A stretch of 5,789 nucleotides of DNA from Candidatus Eiseniibacteriota bacterium (GTDB taxonomy: Bacteria > Eisenbacteria > RBG-16-71-46 > CAIMUX01 > WJJG01): assembly GCA_016867695.1 (NCBI GenBank), contig VGIY01000176.1, positions 1-5,789 of the forward strand, read 5' to 3'. The first letter of the stretch is position 1. Each line of letters starts with the position of its first letter. Shown here piece by piece: positions 1 through 4,387 of the stretch. Below the pieces are notes generated by a model. It made no database searches and was not told where the DNA came from. It saw only the letters and a program-made list of their open reading frames with translations. Position numbers and translations under genes: made by a program.

Positions 1-2
1 CA

Positions 3-191
3 CTTCCCGACGCCGCTCATGGACTCATCGGCGGCATCACTGACCGCTCCAACGTGCAATCCCTCAGCTCGCACCGTGTCCTTGAGCGGGCAGATGAGAT
101 TGTCGGGACGGACAGATCTCGCGGCTCCCCGAGCGAGACAGTCTACGAAGCTCTCTCTGCGTGGGACGCACCTAGCGGCGCGGTGAGCTGA
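3..191 (+). CDS. C-terminal fragment of an unrecognised protein (5' end outside window)
   Basis: One plus-strand frame stays open from the window edge to a TGA at 189-191, giving 62 residues. It begins LPDAAHGLIGGITDRS, contains ERADEIVGTDRSRGSPSE and ends with SAWDAPSGAVS. The competing frames are worse: one stops early (near base 40), and the other reads into a Ser/Thr/Ala-rich composition typical of a shadow frame. The segment is hydrophilic, with no membrane helix or familiar motif, and I do not recognise the family. Its stop lies 22 bp from the stop of the convergent ATPase gene, so the two genes are tail to tail. The fragment is short, so coding status rests on frame quality and on the good fit of its end to the neighbour. 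Confidence 0.5.
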   Translation, partial: LPDAAHGLIGGITDRSNVQSLSSHRVLERADEIVGTDRSRGSPSETVYEALSAWDAPSGAVS

Positions 192-213
192 CCGGCCAAG
201 CTCCTGCACTCCG

Positions 214-1434
214 CTAGGCCAAGCAGCCCAACGCTTCAGCCGCGCCGATCACGAGCACCCGAGTCCCGCCACTCTCGCGGAGATGCCGGACCGGTTTGCG
301 CACGACCTGCAGGCCTTGCTTGCAGGGCAGGAGCGGCCCCAGGGCCTTCCAACTGGCCGATGGCGACAGGTCACCGGACTTCACTTCCACCGGCAACCAG
401 GGAACGCCGTCGCGCACAATGAGGAAGTCGATCTCCCGCCCTTCCTTGTTGCGGAGATAGCGCAATTCGAACTCCCCGTGGCCACTGTCGGTCCAAAAGT
501 GGCAGGCCTTCAGGAGATGGCTGGCAACGAGGTTCTCGAAGCGCGGGGCCTCGTTCCTGATCGCACCGTAGTCCCACAGGTAGACCTTGCCCTCGCGCCG
601 AAGTGAGCGGCGGATCCCGCGATGCCACGGCTTCACCTCGAAGAGGTAGTAGAGCGCCTTCAGGTAGCTGATCCACCGTTTCACCGTGGGAATGCTGACC
701 TCGAGATCGCGCCCTACGGAGGCCAGGCTGAAGGGCGAACCGACCCGGTCGGGCAGGAGCGCATTCAGCATCTCGATCCGGTCGAGTTCGGGAAGGCGGC
801 TCAGGTCCCTCAGATCCTCCCGGACAACCAGCCGCTCATGGTTTCGCCGCCACAGACGGGCCTTGCGCACATCCTGGACCAGCAGCGGCTCCGGAAACGG
901 ACCGTAGACCATGAGCGACTTCAGATTGCCTTCGGTCGCCTTGCCGCGTCGAACTCCCCCCTCAAACAGCAGCCCCAATGACTCGTCTGGCGTCGGTACA
1001 TCGGATCGCTGCATCTCCCTCAGCGAGAAGGGATGGAGACGGAAGCTGAGATGCCGACCCAGGAGGCTGTCACTTCCCTTCTTGTAGATGTCGAGTCTGG
1101 CGCTGCCGGTCACGAGGATGTCGCAGGGAGCCTCGAGAGTGTCATAGACGCCCTTCAGGCTGCGCTTCCAGAGGCGATGCTTGTGGATCTCGTCCAGGAC
1201 AACGAGCGGAACGCCTCGTCCTCTCGAGCCGGGGAGCACAGCGGATGGATCCAGAGCCCAGAGGCGGCGGAACTTGGCCTCGTCCCAGTTCCAGTAGGCG
1301 CCGCTGCGGCGGCCACGAAGCAGCATTCTGCCAAGCGTCGTCTTGCCGCACTGGCGCGGTCCGGACACGAGAGCCATCTTGTGGTCCGAGAAGGCCAGCT
1401 CAGTTAGGACTGGAGCCAGTGAGCGCTTCTTCAT
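214..1434 (-). CDS. AAA+ ATPase of the AAA_14 / DUF4143 type
   Basis: A predicted cytoplasmic P-loop ATPase of 406 residues, the usual size for this family, whose cellular role is not established. Counting from the ATG at 1434, the Walker A loop GPRQCGKTT is at about 25-33, the Walker B strand LVVLDEIHK at about 77-85 and a sensor-like TGSARLD at about 109-115. The C-terminal DUF4143 half has the family's FEN motif (about 299-301) and a restriction-endonuclease-like pattern: D336 in EIDF, then E350 and K352 in VEVKSG. This resembles a PD-(D/E)XK core, but nuclease activity is inference. The frame can be opened further to a TTG at 1470 or an ATG at 1443. I chose 1434 because a strong promoter at 1442-1470 covers both earlier starts, and because the family normally begins near KKRSLAPVL. 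It is transcribed away from the IS remnants and convergent with the gene at 3-191. All key motifs are intact. Confidence 0.9.
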   Translation of the reverse strand: MKKRSLAPVLTELAFSDHKMALVSGPRQCGKTTLGRMLLRGRRSGAYWNWDEAKFRRLWALDPSAVLPGSRGRGVPLVVLDEIHKHRLWKRSLKGVYDTLEAPCDILVTGSARLDIYKKGSDSLLGRHLSFRLHPFSLREMQRSDVPTPDESLGLLFEGGVRRGKATEGNLKSLMVYGPFPEPLLVQDVRKARLWRRNHERLVVREDLRDLSRLPELDRIEMLNALLPDRVGSPFSLASVGRDLEVSIPTVKRWISYLKALYYLFEVKPWHRGIRRSLRREGKVYLWDYGAIRNEAPRFENLVASHLLKACHFWTDSGHGEFELRYLRNKEGREIDFLIVRDGVPWLPVEVKSGDLSPSASWKALGPLLPCKQGLQVVRKPVRHLRESGGTRVLVIGAAEALGCLA

Positions 1435-1441
1435 GCCGTCC

Positions 1442-1470
1442 ATTCTAACGCCTGTCGTTAGTTTGGTCAA
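1442..1470 (-). promoter_or_regulatory. sigma70-like promoter of the AAA/DUF4143 ATPase gene
   Basis: On the minus strand TTGACC (1470-1465) is followed after exactly 17 bp by TAGAAT (1447-1442), one mismatch from each consensus hexamer. The predicted transcription start, 7-8 bp further on, falls at about 1434-1435, which is the A of the ATG I take as the start. No good Shine-Dalgarno sequence precedes that ATG, so a leaderless mRNA is likely. Confidence 0.65.
1445..1461. repeat. Inverted repeat in the spacer of the ATPase promoter; possible operator
   Basis: CTAACG (1445-1450) and CGTTAG (1456-1461) form a perfect 6-bp inverted repeat around 5 bp. It lies between the -35 and -10 elements and overlaps the upstream part of the -10, a typical repressor position. 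Its cores CTAAC and GTTAG also occur, with the same 7-bp gap, in the abiE upstream region at 2488-2504. Operator function is inference. Confidence 0.45.
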
Positions 1471-1520
1471 TGAGGAAGAGGTATCCCTGTGCCTCCCGAA
1501 GAACCGAACGTCTGACCAAC

Positions 1521-1720
1521 TTGATAGTTGCGGCTGGCTTCCTGCAGACTCCCCCGCTCATCGTTCGGGCACCTGAGAACACGTATCTGGGGGCAACCTG
1601 TGCCGACATCTCCATCTCTACGCGCCGCGGCTGCGTTCGTCCGTGGCGTCTTCCGGTCCCGTCTCTCTCTGCAGATCGAGATCCTGGCGCTCAGGCACCA
1701 GCTCGCCGTCTACCAGCGGA
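1521..1720 (+). mobile_element. IS remnant A: left end plus start of an integrase-core transposase gene
   Basis: This stretch is homologous, nearly without gaps, to 1890-2090. The first 40 bp match at 35 of 40 positions and the last 43 bp at 38 of 43. Homology begins at TTGATAGTT in both copies, so the terminus is probably there; a TG start would suit IS3/IS481-like ends. At 1603-1722 the decayed frame reads FRSRLSLQIEILALRHQL then VYQRT, matching the N-terminus of the transposase in remnant B. The start codon seen in B is absent and the homology stops abruptly after the QRT codons, so the copy is dead. It is more degraded than B and carries no catalytic region. Confidence 0.7.
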
Positions 1721-1888
1721 CTAGCGCCGCGACGGCGTCACCGATGATGATGAACTCGCGCTCGATCGATGAGCGCACGAGACGGCTGCCTCCGTATGCG
1801 GCGAAACTGAGGTCTCCTACTGCGACGGTGATTGCCTCGCCGGCCTCGATGATGTCTGTCGGTCCCGAAAGCCCGAACGCCAAGCCAT
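1721..1888 (-). pseudogene. HepT/DUF86-like fragment, truncated
   Basis: The 168 bp between the two IS fragments stay open on the minus strand and read like a real protein: TDIIEAGEAITVAVGDLSFA, then LVRSSIEREFIIIGDAVAAL. The order DI-EA-E-I, then F--Y, then (V)RSxxER-F-IIG-A---L is the pattern I associate with the N-terminal half of HepT (DUF86) proteins, the HEPN-fold partner of MNT nucleotidyltransferases. The C-terminal half, where the HEPN R-x4-6-H catalytic motif would lie, is missing because the frame runs into IS remnant A. At the other end an ATG at 1888 opens MAWRSGFRDR in a different frame. That resembles a HepT start, so a small frameshift may separate it from TDIIEA. No MNT partner is left; it may have been removed by remnant B. 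The assignment is from memory of the family pattern only. Confidence 0.5.
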
Positions 1889-1889
1889 C

Positions 1890-2398
1890 TTGATAGTTAC
1901 GGCCCGCATCCCGCAGACTCCCCCGCTCAGCGCCTGGGCATCTGAGGACACGCATCCGGGGAGCAGCGCCTGCTGATGACTCCGAGTCTACAAGCCCTTG
2001 TTGCCTTCTTCCTGAGCCTCTTCCGATCCCGGCTCGCCATGCAGGCCGAGATCCTCGCTCTCCGGCACCAACTCGGCGTCTACCAGCGGACCTGCGTCCG
2101 ACCGCGATTGAGGCCCGCGGACCGGATGCTCTGGGCCTGGCTCTCCCGAGCCTGGTCCGGCTGGCGCGAGGCTCTGGTGATCGTCAAGCCAGAGACGGTC
2201 ATCGCTTGGCGACGGAAGAACTTCCGGCAGCATTGGGCGAGGCTGAGCCGGTTGGGGAAGCCGGGCAGACCCAGCATCCCTCGCCAGGTTCGCGATCTCA
2301 TCCGACGCATGTCCTCGGCGAACCCCCTCTGGGGCGCACCCAGGATCGTCGGTGAACTCGCCAAGATCGGGATCGACCTCCCAAGGTCCACGGTGACG
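1890..2398 (+). mobile_element. IS remnant B: left end and 5' half of an integrase-core transposase gene
   Basis: The left terminus (TTGATAGTT at 1890) is defined by the point where homology with remnant A begins. An untranslated leader of about 85 bp follows, then the transposase start at 1976. Recognisable transposase sequence stops near 2398, after DLPRSTVT. The whole DDE catalytic half and the right end are lost, so the element cannot move and no target-site duplication can be checked. It lies in the same orientation as remnant A, and the two together form a direct repeat 369-370 bp apart. The exact IS family is uncertain; IS3/IS481-like integrase-core is my best reading. Confidence 0.7.
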
Positions 2399-2443
2399 AT
2401 CGACCTACGCCAGATCGCTCGCCACCGCGCTGGCTCGCGCTGA
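1976..2443 (+). pseudogene. Truncated integrase-core (DDE) transposase, N-terminal part
   Basis: This is a 155-residue open frame. GGGGAG at 1958-1963 lies 12 nt before its ATG. Residues 1-40 contain FRSRLAMQAEILALRHQL, and about 40-90 carry RPRLRPADRMLWAWLSRAW and VIVKPETVIAWRRKNF. Residues 97-139 form a helix-turn-helix segment, GRPSIPRQVRDLIRRM followed by NPLWGAPRIVGEL. This succession is typical of a large group of transposases annotated as integrase-core proteins, in which the D-D-E catalytic domain follows. Here similarity ends at about residue 141. The remaining IDLRQIARHRAGSR is junction-derived, so the catalytic domain is absent. A DNA-binding fragment could still be made, but it lies in the spacer region of a decayed element and is probably non-functional. 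Confidence 0.75.
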
Positions 2444-2487
2444 CGACAGATGCTATAGAATTGCATCGGTTGCAGAACTTGTGAACA
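2399..2487. other. IS junction to abiE upstream region, no gene recognised
   Basis: Between the end of transposase similarity and the abiE operator this stretch holds only the tail of the truncated transposase frame (TGA at 2441-2443) and AT-richer sequence. Short frames here show no familiar motif. It may include the scar of whatever deleted the right half of remnant B. Confidence 0.4.
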
Positions 2488-2504
2488 GTTAGTTTTTCAC
2501 TAAC
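2488..2504. promoter_or_regulatory. abiE operator: perfect inverted repeat upstream of the -35
   Basis: GTTAGT (2488-2493) and ACTAAC (2499-2504) form a 6-bp inverted repeat around TTTTC, ending 12 bp before the -35 hexamer. AbiEi proteins are known to autorepress by binding inverted repeats in the abiE promoter and bending DNA (studied for the Streptococcus agalactiae system). Position and symmetry fit that role. A second half-site lies at 2546-2556. Confidence 0.6.
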
Positions 2505-2556
2505 AGAATCACAATCTTGACACCCCGGTTGCCGACATCTAGGATTGTTAGTGAAA
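2495..2556. repeat. Long-range 11-bp inverted repeat bracketing the abiE promoter
   Basis: TTTCACTAACA (2495-2505) and TGTTAGTGAAA (2546-2556) are exact reverse complements. They enclose the -35 and most of the -10. The downstream arm abuts the -10 and covers the predicted transcription start. A repressor contacting both arms would bend or loop the promoter between them. Confidence 0.6.
2517..2545 (+). promoter_or_regulatory. sigma70-like promoter of abiEi-abiEii
   Basis: TTGACA (2517-2522), a perfect -35, is followed after 17 bp by TAGGAT (2540-2545), which keeps the conserved TA at the start and T at the end. The predicted start is at about 2551-2553. The promoter lies between the arms of the 11-bp inverted repeat, consistent with repressor control. 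Confidence 0.65.
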
Positions 2557-2583
2557 TCCAAACAGAATGCGGAGTCCGGCACC

Positions 2584-3441
2584 GTGGAACGGAACCTCTC
2601 AAAGAACGAGGCGCGGATCATCCTGGATCTCGAGTGGCGCGGACAAGGAACGGTTACGCTGGCCGACCTGCGGGACATCCTGGGCGCCTCCGACAGCTAC
2701 GTCCGTTATCTGGCGCACCGCCTCGTGAAGAAGGGCTGGCTGGAGCGTCTGCGTCCGGGGCTTTACCAGCTGGTGCCCGCCAGCCGAGGTCGCGAAGGAA
2801 TCGCTGACAGCAACCCGCTGGCTGCAGGTGCCGTGCTTGTCGAGCCCTACTTCTTCTCCTTCGGCACGGCCTGCACCTACCACGGACTGACCGAACAGGT
2901 CTTCGCCGAAGTGTACATTGCGTGTCAAGAATGGCGCCATCCAGAGATCATCCGCGGCAAGCGGTACTTCTACGTGAACGTGCCCCCAGCGCGCTACTTC
3001 GGCTTCAAGGAGGTCTCCGTCCTGGGTCACCCGGTCCGGATGGCGACGTTGGACCGCGCACTGCTCGACGCCATCGACCGGCCCCGGTTCGCCGGGGGCA
3101 TCGGCGAGGTTTCTCGCATCGTCAGTCGATCCATCGTGAAGCTCTCCTGGGATGCTCTTGTCGCTTCAGCCTCCCGATACGGATCATCCGCGCTAGTGCA
3201 GCGTCTCGGGTACTTCCTCGATCTCCACCACGCCGAAGTACCGGAGGCCGCCCGCGCGGCGCTCGTTTCCATGGTCCGTCCGGGCAGCAAGATCCAGCTC
3301 GGCTCTCGGCGCCGATGGGGTACGTCAGGGAAGCTGGTGCGTCCCTGGAATGTCACTCTGAATGTCCCACTTGAGGTTCTCCTGTCGAATGTCGAACGAC
3401 GACGCCGGGTCTTCGTCCGGCCGAGGAACGACTCGCGATGA
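2584..3441 (+). CDS. abiEi: Type IV toxin-antitoxin system AbiEi-family antitoxin / transcriptional repressor
   Basis: AbiEi counteracts the AbiEii toxin without forming a stable complex and represses the abiE operon. The start used here is the GTG at 2584, with GGAG at 2571-2574 nine nt upstream, giving 285 residues. The N-terminal winged-helix domain covers about 8-66: SKNEARIILDLEWRG, TLADLRDILGASDSYVRYL, then KKGWLERLRPGLYQL as the wing. The larger C-terminal antitoxin domain follows, with NPLAAGAVLVEPYFFSFGTA, then VRMATLDRALLDAIDRP and the late GSRRRWGTSGKLVRPWN. All of this is typical of the AbiEi_4-type group. In-frame alternatives are a GTG at 2551, close to the predicted transcript start (leaderless), and a TTG at 2545, which overlaps the -10 and is unlikely. 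The TGA overlaps the ATG of abiEii (ATGA at 3438-3441). The frame is intact and no domain is missing. Confidence 0.92.
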   Translation: MERNLSKNEARIILDLEWRGQGTVTLADLRDILGASDSYVRYLAHRLVKKGWLERLRPGLYQLVPASRGREGIADSNPLAAGAVLVEPYFFSFGTACTYHGLTEQVFAEVYIACQEWRHPEIIRGKRYFYVNVPPARYFGFKEVSVLGHPVRMATLDRALLDAIDRPRFAGGIGEVSRIVSRSIVKLSWDALVASASRYGSSALVQRLGYFLDLHHAEVPEAARAALVSMVRPGSKIQLGSRRRWGTSGKLVRPWNVTLNVPLEVLLSNVERRRRVFVRPRNDSR

Positions 3442-4349
3442 TCGAGGAGAAGTTCGGCGACCTCTATGCCCGCGATAGCGGGCTGCGCGACAAGCTGATC
3501 GCGGAGCGCGACATCGTGCTGACCTACGCCCTTCACGCACTTCTGGAGTCTGGAGTGATGGAAGATCTGGCGTTCAAGGGAGGGACGTGCCTTCGCAAAA
3601 TGACATTCGGCTCCTCCGGTCGCTTCTCAGAGGATCTCGACTTCACGCTGGATACCCAGAGGGCGGAAGATGATGCGCTCTTCGCACTGCTCGACACCTT
3701 CAACCGCGAGCACTGCGGGATCGTTTTCGCGTGCGGCGAGTACTACAAGACCGAAGGCGATGCGTCGTTCGGCGCCGAGGTGGAATACCGCCACGCTTGG
3801 AACGAAGCTGGCCGGTTCAGGCTGCAGGTGAGCCTCCGCGAGAGGCCCACCTTGCCGGTCGTGCCACGTCCCATGCGCCTGCAGGCCTACTTCAAGCACC
3901 TCGAGTTCGGCCCGTTCCAGGTTCGATCGCTCCAGGATCTTGAGATGATCGCCGAGAAGATACGAGCTGCCTACCAGCGGACGAAGGTCCGGGATCTCTA
4001 TGATCTGTACAGATTCGCGACGATTCCATTCGATGCCGACCTCCTGCGGCGGCTTGTGGTCTTGAAGCTCTGGCAGGTCATGAACCCCTTCAGCCCCGAT
4101 GCGTTCTTTGACAAACTGAGCGGAGGCAGCTACGACTGGGACGACCTGCGCCGATTGGTGCGACCGGCCGAGCACATGGAGCCGAGCGAGATTCTCGCCA
4201 CCGTGGAGAGACGGTATGCATCGCTCCGCGGACTCACCGAGCTGGAGCAGCAGGTGATCGCGGATGCAAAGGGGGTTTGGAACCGCGCCCTTGGCGAGCG
4301 TCTCAAGGCAGAGATCCGCGTCCGCTTTGCCGGCCCGTCTCGCGGGTGA
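3438..4349 (+). CDS. abiEii: Type IV toxin-antitoxin system AbiEii toxin, nucleotidyltransferase fold
   Basis: A bacteriostatic toxin of the DNA polymerase beta-like nucleotidyltransferase superfamily; family members are reported to bind GTP, and related toxins modify tRNA ends. The substrate here is unknown. The protein is 303 residues, with all expected motifs. FKGGTCLRK (46-54) is the glycine-rich nucleotide-binding turn, and FSEDLDF (63-69) supplies the metal-binding D66 and D68. LEMIAEKIRA (168-177) contains the conserved E173/K174, and VRDLYDLY (184-191) the R-D---D motif. The start is well fixed: ATG overlaps the abiEi stop in an ATGA, and GAGGA at 3423-3427 lies 10 nt upstream. The overlap implies translational coupling, so antitoxin is made first. 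No motif is mutated, so the toxin is predicted active. The stop codon sits in the loop of a predicted hairpin at 4329-4366. Confidence 0.93.
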   Translation: MIEEKFGDLYARDSGLRDKLIAERDIVLTYALHALLESGVMEDLAFKGGTCLRKMTFGSSGRFSEDLDFTLDTQRAEDDALFALLDTFNREHCGIVFACGEYYKTEGDASFGAEVEYRHAWNEAGRFRLQVSLRERPTLPVVPRPMRLQAYFKHLEFGPFQVRSLQDLEMIAEKIRAAYQRTKVRDLYDLYRFATIPFDADLLRRLVVLKLWQVMNPFSPDAFFDKLSGGSYDWDDLRRLVRPAEHMEPSEILATVERRYASLRGLTELEQQVIADAKGVWNRALGERLKAEIRVRFAGPSRG

Positions 4350-4366
4350 AGAGCGAGAGTGCCGGC
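4329..4366 (+). other. Imperfect GC-rich hairpin spanning the abiEii stop codon
   Basis: GCCGGC (4329-4334) pairs with GCCGGC (4361-4366), and TCTCGC (4338-4343) pairs with GCGAGA (4353-4358). The result is two 6-bp stems joined by a 3/2-nt internal loop, with a 9-nt terminal loop that contains most of the TGA. No T-run follows, so it is not a classical intrinsic terminator. It ends 3 nt before the GGAGG (4370-4374) of the next gene. It could attenuate transcription, protect the abiE mRNA 3' end or modulate translation of the downstream gene. It could also reflect GC-rich coding sequence by chance. Confidence 0.4.
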
Positions 4367-4387
4367 CCCGGAGGATCAGCGTACCCC

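Noticed and set aside
192..213. Possible bidirectional terminator between the convergent genes
   Set aside because: No stable stem followed by a T-run is visible on either strand in the 22-bp gap.
194..224. 8-bp direct repeat GGCCAAGC (194-201 and 217-224) at the convergent gene ends
   Set aside because: The second copy encodes the last residues of the ATPase. It is too short and too close to suggest an attachment site or target duplication.
622..981. Plus-strand frame of about 119 codons opposite the ATPase gene (also 283-606 and 1033-1407)
   Set aside because: They are antisense to a gene with intact Walker and DUF4143 motifs, have no recognisable domain and arise from its GC-rich codons.
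1721..1888. Resemblance of the minus-strand fragment to a class III adenylate cyclase (REF-IIGDAV)
   Set aside because: Only the short REF-IIGDAV stretch fits. The preceding DIIEAGEAI and VRSSIER positions fit HepT/DUF86 better.
2298..2678. Minus-strand frame running across the abiE operator and promoter
   Set aside because: It is low-complexity Ser/Arg-rich sequence crossing an IS junction, operator and wHTH coding region, so coding is implausible.
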